Assembly (NCBI RefSeq): GCF_004795105.1
Contig: NZ_SSBL01000002.1
Location: forward strand, 62,001-126,000
DNA: 64,000 nucleotides
Source of the DNA: Streptomyces sp. A0642
GTDB lineage: Bacteria > Actinomycetota > Actinomycetes > Streptomycetales > Streptomycetaceae
Direction of reading: 5' to 3'
Shown: positions 1 through 7,717 of the stretch, piece after piece
How positions within the stretch are numbered: position 1 is the stretch's first letter
Layout: each line of letters begins with the position of its first letter
Position numbers and translations under genes: made by a program
The notes under the pieces: model-generated
What the model was told of the DNA's origin: nothing
Databases searched by the model: none
Seen by the model: the letters and a program-made list of their open reading frames with translations, nothing else

Positions 1-876
1 CAGCCGGGCCGCGACCGCGGCAGCCGTCTCGCGGCAGCGGCGCAGCGGCGAGCTGACGATCTCCTGCACCGTCCCCCGGGCGGCGAAGGCGTCGGCGGCG
101 TGCTGGGCCTGCCCGCGGCCGACGGCCGAGAGCTCGGGGTCGGTGCCGCCGCTGCCGGAGAACCGCTTCTCCGGGGTGAGGGCCGTCTCCCCGTGGCGGA
201 GCAGCAGGAGCGTGGCGGGCGCCCCGAGGTCCGGGGCCGCGCCCCAGCCGACCTGCGGGGTGGCCGTGGTGGACGGTGAGGCCGGGGCTGCCGCGGCGGG
301 GCGGTTCAGCGCGGCTCTGGCCCTCGCCGCCCCGGCCGCCGCGTCGCCGGGCGGCCCGGAGACGGGAGGCAGGGCGGCGGCCACGGAGGATCGCGAAGTG
401 TCGAGGTCCGCCGTCGAGGACGACGGCTCCCACTGCCTGCCGCGCCTGCCCGCGTCCATCGCCTCGTTGGCGAGCCGGTCCGCGTGCTTGTTCTGCGCGC
501 GCGGGATCCACTCGTAGGTGACGGCGGACGCCGGCAGGATGCCTGCCGCCTCGGCCGCGAGGGGCTTCATGCCGGGGTGCTTGATCTTCCAGCGGCCCGA
601 CATCTGTTCCACGACCAGCTTGGAGTCCATCCGGACGCGGACCTGGGGGCCGTCGTCCGCCGGACCGTCCGGCATCAGTGCGCGCACGGCGCGCAGCCCG
701 GCGATGAGGCCCTTGTACTCCGCGACGTTGTTCGTCGCGACGCCGATGTACTCGGCGGCCTCGGCCAGGGTCTCCCCCGTCGCCGGGTCGATGACGACCG
801 CGCCGTATCCGGCGGGCCCCGGGTTGCCCCGGGAGCCGCCGTCGGCCTCGACGACGAACCGGCGCGGCCGCGTCAT
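1..876 (-). CDS. Bifunctional RNase H / acid phosphatase (partial, 3' end beyond window)
   Basis: The gene starts at ATG 876 and runs off the left edge, so only the first 292 codons are present. Residues 1-150 are a type I RNase H domain: DGGSRGNPG supplies Asp12, NNVAEY supplies Glu53 and MDSK supplies Asp84, the usual metal-binding carboxylates. An Ala/Pro-rich linker follows. A histidine-phosphatase (phosphoglycerate-mutase-like) domain then begins with LLLRHGET. The layout matches M. tuberculosis Rv2228c, in which RNase H is fused to a CobC-like alpha-ribazole phosphatase. The expected roles are removal of RNA from RNA:DNA hybrids and, for the C-terminal half, phosphomonoester hydrolysis. 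The start overlaps the upstream TAA stop by one base, so translation is probably coupled. It is the last gene of the Nif3 / zinc-ribbon / RNase H operon. Confidence 0.9.
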   Translation of the reverse strand, partial: MTRPRRFVVEADGGSRGNPGPAGYGAVVIDPATGETLAEAAEYIGVATNNVAEYKGLIAGLRAVRALMPDGPADDGPQVRVRMDSKLVVEQMSGRWKIKHPGMKPLAAEAAGILPASAVTYEWIPRAQNKHADRLANEAMDAGRRGRQWEPSSSTADLDTSRSSVAAALPPVSGPPGDAAAGAARARAALNRPAAAAPASPSTTATPQVGWGAAPDLGAPATLLLLRHGETALTPEKRFSGSGGTDPELSAVGRGQAQHAADAFAARGTVQEIVSSPLRRCRETAAAVAARL

Positions 877-1619
877 TACAGACCCGAGTCCGCGGTGCGG
901 ACCAGGATGCGGTGGCAGTTCTCGCAGCGCAGCACCGTGTCGGGGGACGCGGCCTTCACGTCGTTGACCTCGGTGATGTTGAGCTCGAGACGGCAGCCCT
1001 CGCAGCGGCGCTGGTAGAGGCGGGCGGCGCCCACCCCGCCCTGCTGGACGCGGAGCTTCTCGTACAGCTTGAGCAGGTCCGCGGGGACGGAACCGGCGAC
1101 GACCTCGCGCTCCTTGGTGACCGTCGCGGTCTCCGAGTCGAGCTCCTCGGTCGCCGTGTCCCGGCGGGCGGTGGCGTCGTCGACCTTGGCCTGCACGGCG
1201 GAGACCCGGTCGGTCAGCTCGGCGACCCGCTCCTGGGCGGACTCGCGGCGCTCCATGACCTCGAGAACGACGTCCTCCAGGTCGCCCTGACGCTTGGCGA
1301 GGGAGACGATCTCGCGCTGGAGGCTCTCCAGGTCCTTGGGCGAGGTGACCGCGCCGGAGTCCAGGCGCTGCTGGTCCCGGGCGGCGCGCTGGCGCACCTG
1401 GTCGACGTCGTGCTCCGCCTTGGTCTGCTCGCGGGCGGTGTCGCTCTCCTCGGTCGTCGAGGCGACGAGGAGGTCGCGGAGCTGGGCGAGGTCGGCCGTG
1501 AGCGACTCGATCTCGGCGTGCTCGGGCAGGGACTTGCGCCGGTGCGCAAGCTGCGAGAGGCGCTGGTCGAGGGCCTGGACGTCGAGGAGTCGGATCTGGT
1601 CGGCGGGCGCGGCGTTCAG
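876..1619 (-). CDS. C4-type zinc ribbon protein (Rv2229c-like)
   Basis: The protein has 247 residues in this start model. Residues 1-190 are a long charged helical region rich in E, R, Q and A, predicted coiled coil. It ends in a zinc ribbon with two CxxC pairs, CEGC (Cys206/209) and CENC (Cys232/235). The family sits between Nif3 and RNase H in actinobacteria and probably acts as a nucleic-acid-binding or scaffold protein; no reaction is known to me. No ATG, GTG or TTG lies at the conserved N-terminus. The best start is CTG at 1619, which overlaps the upstream TGA stop (CTGA) and has GGAG seven bases before it. The next in-frame ATG, at 1751, would add 44 residues that look like read-through of nif3 coding sequence. 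Confidence 0.85.
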   Translation of the reverse strand: MNAAPADQIRLLDVQALDQRLSQLAHRRKSLPEHAEIESLTADLAQLRDLLVASTTEESDTAREQTKAEHDVDQVRQRAARDQQRLDSGAVTSPKDLESLQREIVSLAKRQGDLEDVVLEVMERRESAQERVAELTDRVSAVQAKVDDATARRDTATEELDSETATVTKEREVVAGSVPADLLKLYEKLRVQQGGVGAARLYQRRCEGCRLELNITEVNDVKAASPDTVLRCENCHRILVRTADSGL

Positions 1620-2452
1620 TTGGGGGCTCCAGAAGAGTGGTGGGTGGTCCAGGGGTCGGTGACCTGCTTCGAGACGTGGACCCGCAGGTCCCATCCGTGG
1701 CGGTCGGAAATCGCGTCGAGCTGTGCCGCGGCCTGCTCGCACCACGGCCACTCGGTGGCCCAGTGTGCGGCATCGACCAGGCCGAGGGACGAGTGCTGGA
1801 CGGCCTCGGAGGCCGGGTGGTGGCGCAGGTCCGCGGTGAGGAAGGCGTCCACTCCCGCGGCGCGTACGGCGTCGAAGAGGCTGTCGCCCGATCCGCCGCT
1901 CACCGCGACGGTCCGCACGAGGGACTCCGGGTCGCCGGCGAGGCGGATGCCCTGCGCGGTGGCGGGCAGCCGGGCGGCGGCGCGGGCGGCGAACGCGCCG
2001 AGGGTCTCGGGGTGGTCGAGTGCGCAGATCCTGCCGAGGCCGCGGCGGCCGGCGGGGTCCGTGGGGTCCGGGACGAGGGGCCGCTCGACGCGCAGGTCGA
2101 GGGCGCCGGCCAGGGCGTCGGAGACGCCCGGGTCCGCGGAGTCCGCGTTGGTGTGGGCGACGTGCAGCGCGATGTCGTGCTTGATGAGGGTGTGCACGAC
2201 CCGGCCCTTGAAGGTGCCGGCCGCCACCGTCGTCGTGCCGCGCAGATAGAGCGGGTGGTGGGTGACGATCAGCTGGGCGCCGAGTCCGACCGCCTCGTCG
2301 GCGATCTCCTGTACGGGGTCGACGGCGAAGAGCACCCGGCCGACCTCGGCGTCCGGATCACCGCAGACGGTGCCGACCGCGTCCCATCCCTCGGCTCGCG
2401 CGGGCGGCCACAGGGCGTCGAGCTCGGCGATGACTTCAGACAGACGGGGCAC
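1616..2452 (-). CDS. Nif3-like dinuclear metal centre protein
   Basis: The 278-residue protein belongs to the Nif3 / GTP cyclohydrolase I type 2-like family (YbgI/YqfO). Members form hexamers with a two-metal site and their physiological substrate is unsettled. Visible markers are the early AEGWDAVG region, the metal-binding THHPLYLRG histidine pair near residue 80, HTNAD, and a C-terminal GGSGDSL...DLRHH stretch. I chose GTG 2452, which gives the family N-terminus MPRLSEV; a GGAGG lies rather far upstream (about 16 nt). An ATG further upstream (reading MGCGARR) is possible but unconserved. Its stop overlaps the start of the zinc-ribbon gene, so the two should be co-translated. The order matches Rv2230c-Rv2229c-Rv2228c. 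Confidence 0.88.
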   Translation of the reverse strand: MPRLSEVIAELDALWPPARAEGWDAVGTVCGDPDAEVGRVLFAVDPVQEIADEAVGLGAQLIVTHHPLYLRGTTTVAAGTFKGRVVHTLIKHDIALHVAHTNADSADPGVSDALAGALDLRVERPLVPDPTDPAGRRGLGRICALDHPETLGAFAARAAARLPATAQGIRLAGDPESLVRTVAVSGGSGDSLFDAVRAAGVDAFLTADLRHHPASEAVQHSSLGLVDAAHWATEWPWCEQAAAQLDAISDRHGWDLRVHVSKQVTDPWTTHHSSGAPN

Positions 2453-2624
2453 GGAGGAAAGGCTACCTGGCCTCCGTGCCCCGCATCCCATGGCCGGCCG
2501 ACCCGTGACCTCGGGCCGCCGGCCGGTCATGAATCGTTACGCCCGGACGCGCCCCCGTCCGCGCGCCGGGTCGCCGGCGCCGCGCCGGACGGCCGGCGCG
2601 GCCCGCCGGCCCTCGTGGCCGGGG

Positions 2625-3662
2625 TCACTGCTTGACGAGGTCCGCCCGCAGGTCGTCGAGGACCAGGTTCGCGGCCGTGACGCCGAGACCGAGGTACCAG
2701 GTCTCGTCGGAGACGTTCTTGGCCCGGCCCTCCTTGACGGCCTCGAGGTTCTTCCACAGCGGGTTGGCCTGGGTGGTGTCGCGCTTGGTGGCCTTCACAT
2801 CGCCGTACACGCCGGTGAAGATCCAGTCGGCGTCCGCCTCGTCGATCTTCTCCGGGCTGATCTCCGCGGCGAGATCGTTGATCTGCTGGTTCTCGGGCCG
2901 CGGCAGGCCGGCGTCGTCGAGGATCGTGCCGATGAACGAGGCCTTGGCGTAGAGGCGGATCTTGTCCGGCAGGTAGCGGACCATGGAGATGGTCGGCTTC
3001 TTCGGGCCGATGTCCTCGCCGAGCTTCTTCGCGTTCGCCTCGTAGGCGCCCAGCGCCGACTTCGCCTTGGCGGTCCTGTCGAGGGCGGCGGCGTTGAGGA
3101 GGTAGTTCTCCTTCCAGGTGAAGCCCGGGCGGATGGAGAACACCGTCGGCGCGATCCTGGACAGCTCGTCGTACTTGTCCGCGGCGCGCAGCTGGCTGCC
3201 GAGGATCAGGTCGGGCTTGAGCGCGGCGATCGCCTCGAGGTTGAGGTTGTTGATCGTGCCGACGCTCTTGGGCTCGCCCGCCTCCTTCTTCAGGTACGAG
3301 GGAATCGCCGCGTCGCCCTCCGAGGGGGCGTATCCCACCGGCTTCACGCCCAGGGAGACGACGTTGTCGAACTCGCCGACGTCGAGCACGACGACCCGCT
3401 TCGGGGCGGCCTTGAGCTCGGTCTTGCCCATGGCGTGCGTGAGGGTACGGGGGTACGTGCCGGCCGGGGCGTCGGTCCCGTACGCCGCCGTCTTCTTCGC
3501 CGCGTCGCCGAAGTCCTTGCCGCCCGTGGCGACCGCGGCCTTCTTGTCGCCGCCGGCCTCGGGCTTGCCGGACGCCCCTTCGTCGCTCCCGCAGGCGGAA
3601 AGGGACAGGGCGGCCACTACGGCCAGGCCGACTGCGGCGGTGCCGCGGCGACGAAGGGACAT
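2625..3662 (-). CDS. Iron-siderophore ABC transporter substrate-binding lipoprotein
   Basis: This is a 345-residue periplasmic-binding-protein-fold (FepB/FhuD class, PF01497) lipoprotein that would capture ferric siderophores outside the membrane. A signal peptide ends in the lipobox LSAC (Cys about 24), followed by a flexible Ser/Gly/Lys linker. The mature domain starts near RTLTHAMG and contains the family hallmarks KRVVVLDVGEFD, LEAIAALKPDLILG and the C-terminal DETWYLGLG. ATG 3662 has GGAG six bases upstream and is preferred over the adjacent GTG 3665. No permease or ATPase gene is next to it, so it must work with components encoded elsewhere. A clear iron box (3697-3715) lies 35 bases upstream and predicts iron repression by a DtxR/DmdR-type regulator. 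Confidence 0.92.
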   Translation of the reverse strand: MSLRRRGTAAVGLAVVAALSLSACGSDEGASGKPEAGGDKKAAVATGGKDFGDAAKKTAAYGTDAPAGTYPRTLTHAMGKTELKAAPKRVVVLDVGEFDNVVSLGVKPVGYAPSEGDAAIPSYLKKEAGEPKSVGTINNLNLEAIAALKPDLILGSQLRAADKYDELSRIAPTVFSIRPGFTWKENYLLNAAALDRTAKAKSALGAYEANAKKLGEDIGPKKPTISMVRYLPDKIRLYAKASFIGTILDDAGLPRPENQQINDLAAEISPEKIDEADADWIFTGVYGDVKATKRDTTQANPLWKNLEAVKEGRAKNVSDETWYLGLGVTAANLVLDDLRADLVKQ

Positions 3663-3696
3663 CACTTGCTCCAGTCGAGGGTCACACAGGTAACAC

Positions 3697-3715
3697 TTAG
3701 GAATGCCTTACCTTA
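3697..3715 (-). promoter_or_regulatory. Iron box (DtxR/DmdR/IdeR-type operator)
   Basis: TTAGGAATGCCTTACCTTA on the plus strand (TAAGGTAAGGCATTCCTAA on the minus strand) closely fits the 19-bp actinobacterial iron-box consensus TTAGGTTAGGCTnACCTAA, with TTAGG/CCTAA-like outer arms. It lies 35 bp upstream of the siderophore-binding lipoprotein start. Fe2+-loaded DmdR1 would be expected to block its promoter when iron is plentiful. This is inferred from motif and position. Confidence 0.78.
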
Positions 3716-3859
3716 GCCACCCTCACTCAGCAGAGCACAACCACCCCCACGCCCTCAGGCGAATCCGGGCATCGCCACCCTTATGTGTGAAGTGGTGAGG
3801 CTCGTGGTGTTCGGCAGCCCGTACGAAAACTAGCTTCGGTGGCCGGAGGTGACGAGTCG

Positions 3860-5194
3860 ATGACTGCCTGTGCGATCGAGGACGGGACCGCTGAGGCGGC
3901 GCCCGGGACCGGCGGGACGGTGGAGCCGGAGTCCGACGAGCCGGAGGGGGCCGAGGAGGCCGCGGGACCACAGTCCGGCGAGCCGGGCGGGGCCGCCGAG
4001 GCGCCGGACCCGGCCGGAAGCGCCGCCGGCCCGCCCGGGCCGGCGGCCCCGGCCCCCGGCGAAACGGTCCTGCCCCCCTTCATCCTCACCGCCGACGGGG
4101 CCTACGCGGCCCGGCTCACCGCCCCCCGTGACCACACCGGCGGGACGGAGGCGGGCGCCTGGTACCCGGAGCGCTGGACGCTGGACGGCCCCGAGCCGTA
4201 CGCCGTACCGCTCCCGCTGGACCAGCCCGAGGAGGCCGACGCGCAGGTGCTGCCGCTCGCCGACGGCCGGGTGCTGATCGGGCGACGGGTCGCCGGCCGG
4301 TACGCCTTCTCGCTGCTCTACCCGACCGGCCCCGGAACCGGCGAACTCCCGCTGGGCGCCGTCGAATGCGCCGGCATGACGCTGCTTCCCCCCTCCCCGG
4401 ACGGCGTCAGCGCGTACGCCCTGTCGGTGGGCGCGTACTCCACCGGGCTGTGGCTGGTGGCGGGGGGCGCGTACGGTCCGGAGCACCTCGCGGACCTGCC
4501 GGGGCGCTGTTCCGGCGGGGTCTGGCTGGACCGGGCGGGCCGGCTGCTGGCCCTGGACCGGGAGCCCGCGGGCGGCGGCCCGGTGAAGGCGGTCGTGGTG
4601 GACCTCGGGCGCGGGGCGGAGATGACCCCCCTCCTCCAGATCGTGCCGGAGAGCGACGACCGGCTGCTGCTCGCCGATCCGGACAGCGGTCTGCTGCTCA
4701 TCCGTTCCGACGCGCCGGGGCACGACCGGCTCGGCTGGGGGGTGCTGGGCAGCTGTCTTCCGGTGCGCTTCCCGGAGTGTCTGCGCCTGCCGGACGCGGC
4801 GGTGACGCCCTTCGCCGTGCAGCCGGGTCAGATGCTGATGCCGGAGAGCTGCGCGGTGGCCCTGCGGATCGACGGGGCGGCGGGCAGCTGGGCCGGGATC
4901 TGGCGCCCGTCGGGGCGCCGGCTGCACCAGCTCCCCGTGCCCGAGGGCTGGCTGGCGGGCAGCGGGGTCTGGTCGCGCGACGGCGTGCTCAAGCTGCCGT
5001 ACGCGAACGGGGACACGGCCTGCGCGGTGGCGTACCTGACGGCCCCCGCCGACGCGGAACCGGCCGTGGCCGGGGCCCCGTCGGGCTGCCCGGTAAGCGG
5101 TACGCAACCCTCCGCCGCCGTGGCGCCTCCTTCTGTGTGTAGACCCGTTCCGCTGGGGCAGGCGCCCTTCGTGGGACGTACGGCACCTGACTAG
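3860..5194 (+). CDS. Hypothetical protein, beta-propeller-like, acidic/proline-rich N-terminus
   Basis: I do not recognise a named family for this 444-residue protein. Residues 1-70 are low-complexity (Glu, Pro, Gly, Ala) and probably disordered. The remainder is a series of short beta-rich repeats with W/Y and G-R-x-L patterns (LPLADGRVLIGRR, WLDRAGRLLALDRE, VWSRDGVLKLPY) that read like a small propeller. There is no signal peptide or membrane segment, so it is probably cytoplasmic. ATG 3860 is chosen because GGAGGTGA (3845-3852) lies seven bases before it, one of the best Shine-Dalgarno matches in the window; an in-frame GTG at 3839 lies before that site. The gene stands alone, transcribed away from the iron-transport gene. 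Confidence 0.75.
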   Translation: MTACAIEDGTAEAAPGTGGTVEPESDEPEGAEEAAGPQSGEPGGAAEAPDPAGSAAGPPGPAAPAPGETVLPPFILTADGAYAARLTAPRDHTGGTEAGAWYPERWTLDGPEPYAVPLPLDQPEEADAQVLPLADGRVLIGRRVAGRYAFSLLYPTGPGTGELPLGAVECAGMTLLPPSPDGVSAYALSVGAYSTGLWLVAGGAYGPEHLADLPGRCSGGVWLDRAGRLLALDREPAGGGPVKAVVVDLGRGAEMTPLLQIVPESDDRLLLADPDSGLLLIRSDAPGHDRLGWGVLGSCLPVRFPECLRLPDAAVTPFAVQPGQMLMPESCAVALRIDGAAGSWAGIWRPSGRRLHQLPVPEGWLAGSGVWSRDGVLKLPYANGDTACAVAYLTAPADAEPAVAGAPSGCPVSGTQPSAAVAPPSVCRPVPLGQAPFVGRTAPD

Positions 5195-5312
5195 AGTGAT
5201 CCGGGGCCTCACGCAATCGCGCATCACGGTCGCCGACGGTGACCGTTTCCGAGCGGTGGTGCGGGGATCTCGGAGACCACACACAAACGATCACAACGGG
5301 GTGAATTCCCAG

Positions 5313-5486
5313 ATGTCTGAGGCGCGATCCGACACGACCCAGATGCGTCCGCCGGGGGCGGACGCGCGACGGGGCGGAGCCGGCGGCTCCGGAAAACACC
5401 GAGGGGGCGTGGCAGCGGACGACTCGGCGGCACAGCCGCAGGGCCGCCACCGCCGCCCCCTGGAAGGTGGCAGCAGGGCGGCCTGA
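5313..5486 (+). CDS. Small ORF, 57 residues, unknown function
   Basis: A short reading frame starts at ATG 5313 with GGGGTGA about eight bases upstream. It encodes a hydrophilic Gly/Arg/Ala-rich peptide beginning MSEARSDTTQ, with the basic tract PQGRHRRPLEGG near the C-terminus. It has no signal peptide, transmembrane segment or recognisable domain. Reasons to consider it real are the ribosome-binding site, the position directly before a strong terminator hairpin, and lack of overlap with any other gene. The upstream leader holds an inverted repeat (ACGGTC at 5226-5231, GACCGT at 5241-5246) that could be an operator. It may also be a chance frame in GC-rich DNA. Confidence 0.4.
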   Translation: MSEARSDTTQMRPPGADARRGGAGGSGKHRGGVAADDSAAQPQGRHRRPLEGGSRAA

Positions 5487-5519
5487 CCGCCGGGAGATGT
5501 GAAAAGGGCGAGTGGTGAG

Positions 5520-5563
5520 GGAGGAGGGCCCTCGCGGCCGGGCGGCCGCGGGGGCCCTCCTCC
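5520..5563. terminator. Strong bidirectional hairpin terminator
   Basis: The arms at 5520-5539 and 5544-5563 can form a 20-bp stem with one G-U pair and a GGGC loop. It sits between convergent genes (the small ORF on plus, hsd4A on minus), so it can stop transcription in both directions. There is no long T tract, as is usual in Streptomyces. Confidence 0.8.
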
Positions 5564-5597
5564 GTGCACCGGGACTCCGTGTGCGCCGGGGCGGTGG

Positions 5598-6539
5598 TCA
5601 GCCGCGCTTGAGGCCGAGCACCTCCGCCGCCGCGAACGTCTCGTTCGGCGGGCGGTCCTCGTAGTACGGAGTGATCAGCCCGTCCAGTTCGTCGAAGGTG
5701 AACGTCTCCTTCGACGAGTCGAACTTCGCCGCCACTCTGGGGCGTTCGACGATCGCGACCATGCCGCCGTGCACCACGAGCAGCTGTCCGTTGACCTTGG
5801 CGGCCGCCGGCGAGGCCAGATAGCCGACGAGTGGTGAGACGTGCTCGGGTGCGAGCGCGTCGAGCCGCCCGTCCTGCGGTTCCTGGAAGCCCGCGAAGAC
5901 GTCCTCGGTCATCCGGGTCCGGGCGCGCGGGCAGATGGCGTTGGCGGTGACGCCGTACTTGGCCAGCGCCAGCGCGGTGGACGTGGTCAGACCGACGATG
6001 CCGCCCTTGGCCGCCGCGTAGTTGGGCTGGCCCGCCGAGCCGGCCAGGAACGCCTCCGAGGAGGTGTTGACGATCCGGCCGTACACCGGGCCGCCGGACT
6101 CCTTGGACCTCGACCGCCAGTGCGCGGCGGCGAAGTGCGTGGTGTTGAAGTGACCCTTGAGGTGGACCCGTATGACCGAGTCCCACTCGTCCTCGGTCAT
6201 CGAGAAGACCATCCGGTCGCGCAGGATGCCCGCGTTGTTGACCAGGACGTCGAGCCGGCCGTACGTCTCGACGGCCAGCGCCACCAGGGCGCGGGCCTGC
6301 TCGTGGTCGGCGACGTCGCCGAGGTGGGCGACCGCCCGGCCGCCGGCGGCGCGGATCTCCTCGGCGACCTCCTCGGCGGGAGCGGCGGACGCCTCGCCCG
6401 AACCGTCGCGGCCGGGCTGCCCGTAGTCGTTGACGACGACGGCCGCGCCGAGCCGCGCCAGCTCCAGCGCTTCGGCCCGGCCCAGGCCGCGGCCCGCGCC
6501 GGTGACGATCGCGGACCGTCCGTCCAGGGGAAGTGACAT
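5598..6539 (-). CDS. hsd4A: 17-beta-hydroxysteroid / 3-hydroxyacyl-CoA dehydrogenase (SDR, Hsd4A-like)
   Basis: This 313-residue NAD(P)-dependent short-chain dehydrogenase has GAGRGLG near residue 15, NNAG near 108, and a catalytic Ser / YAAAK dyad (NTSSEAF, then YAAAKGG). It closely follows the M. tuberculosis Rv3502c (Hsd4A) pattern: VVVNDY, LRDRMVFSM, DEWDSVIRVHLKGHF, CPRARTRMT and a long C-terminal extension beyond the SDR core. Hsd4A oxidises the 3-hydroxyacyl-CoA intermediate in sterol side-chain beta-oxidation and can act on the 17-hydroxyl. It is the last gene of the hsd4B-adh-hsd4A operon, whose promoter carries both a KstR box and the CTGAC palindrome. A general FabG-like role cannot be excluded from sequence alone. 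Confidence 0.88.
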   Translation of the reverse strand: MSLPLDGRSAIVTGAGRGLGRAEALELARLGAAVVVNDYGQPGRDGSGEASAAPAEEVAEEIRAAGGRAVAHLGDVADHEQARALVALAVETYGRLDVLVNNAGILRDRMVFSMTEDEWDSVIRVHLKGHFNTTHFAAAHWRSRSKESGGPVYGRIVNTSSEAFLAGSAGQPNYAAAKGGIVGLTTSTALALAKYGVTANAICPRARTRMTEDVFAGFQEPQDGRLDALAPEHVSPLVGYLASPAAAKVNGQLLVVHGGMVAIVERPRVAAKFDSSKETFTFDELDGLITPYYEDRPPNETFAAAEVLGLKRG

Positions 6540-6585
6540 CGGTTCTCGGGGTCCTCTCGGGAGGGGCGGGCTGTGCCGCGGGCGG

Positions 6586-7662
6586 TCAGAGTTCGATGCA
6601 GGTGCGCAGCGACTCGCCGGTCCGCATCTGGTCCAGGGCGTCGTTGACGCCGTCGAGCCGCACCCGGTGGGTGATCATCGACTCCAGGTCGATGCGGCCG
6701 GCCCGCCAGAGGGCGATGGCCCGCTCGTACGACCGGAGGACGTCCCCGCCTCCGTACATGGAGGGCAGGATCCGCTTCTCGTCGAAGAACAGCTCGAACA
6801 TGTTGACCTGGAAGTCGTCGTCCATGGCGCCCGCGCCGACGATGCAGAGGGTGCCGCCGCGCCGGGTCTGTTCGTACGCGGTGCGGGCCGTGGCGGACTT
6901 GCCGACGACCTCGAAGACGTAGTCGAAGCCCTCGCCGGCGGTGATCCGCTGCTTGGCGTCGGCGAACCCGTCGGGCGGGACCGCCTCGGTCGCGCCGAAC
7001 CGCAGCGCGGCCTCGCGCCGGGAGGCCACCGGGTCGACGGCGACGATCTGGGCGGCGCCCTGTACCCGGGCGCCCTGGATGGTGGAGATTCCCACGCCGC
7101 CGCAGCCGATCACGGCGACCGACGAACCGGCTCGCACCTGCGCGGTGTTGATGGCGGCACCGAGGCCGGTGGTGACCCCGCAGCCGATCAGCGCGGCGAT
7201 CTCGAACGGCACGTCGTCGGGGATCGGTACCGCGCAGCCCGCGCCGACGACGACCTCCTCGGTGAAGGTGCCGGTTCCCGCGAAGCCGAAGACGTCGGCG
7301 CCGGGGCGCTTGAAGTTGGGGGTGCCCGCGTTCATGAAACCGGCGAGGCACAGGTGGGTCTGGCCGCGTTTGCAGGCCGGACAGGTGCCGCAGGCGGGCA
7401 GCCAGCAGACCAGCACCCGGTCACCCGCGCTCAGCCCGGTCACCCCGTCGCCGACGTCGAGGACCTCGCCGGCGCCCTCGTGGCCGGGGATGAAGGGGGC
7501 GGGCTGCGGCAGGACCCCGCTCATCGCGGAGACGTCCGAGTGGCACAGCCCGGTGGCCCGGATGCGGAGCCTGACCTTCCCGGGGCCGAAGCCCACCGCC
7601 TCGACGTCGTCGAGGACCTCGAGTTTGTCCTGGCCTATCTCGTGCAGTACGGCTGCGCGCAT
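6586..7662 (-). CDS. Zinc-dependent alcohol dehydrogenase (MDR family)
   Basis: The 358-residue medium-chain dehydrogenase has catalytic-zinc ligands in GLCHSD and GHEGAGEV and four structural-zinc cysteines in CGTCPACKRGQTHLC. The NAD-binding GCGGVG sits near residue 180 and ends in the fingerprint IGCGVTTGLGAA of class III/mycothiol-type enzymes. It would oxidise a primary alcohol to an aldehyde in the cytoplasm. In its operon, between hsd4B and hsd4A, the likely substrate is a sterol C26 alcohol made by CYP125, comparable to what has been proposed for mycobacterial AdhD. That substrate is inferred from context. The gene lies 55 bp after hsd4B and 46 bp before hsd4A. Confidence 0.88.
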   Translation of the reverse strand: MRAAVLHEIGQDKLEVLDDVEAVGFGPGKVRLRIRATGLCHSDVSAMSGVLPQPAPFIPGHEGAGEVLDVGDGVTGLSAGDRVLVCWLPACGTCPACKRGQTHLCLAGFMNAGTPNFKRPGADVFGFAGTGTFTEEVVVGAGCAVPIPDDVPFEIAALIGCGVTTGLGAAINTAQVRAGSSVAVIGCGGVGISTIQGARVQGAAQIVAVDPVASRREAALRFGATEAVPPDGFADAKQRITAGEGFDYVFEVVGKSATARTAYEQTRRGGTLCIVGAGAMDDDFQVNMFELFFDEKRILPSMYGGGDVLRSYERAIALWRAGRIDLESMITHRVRLDGVNDALDQMRTGESLRTCIEL

Positions 7663-7717
7663 GGTGCGGCTCCCCTCACGGGCCTGCGGTGTCTGTCGGG
7701 TGGGTTCGGATGCGGGT

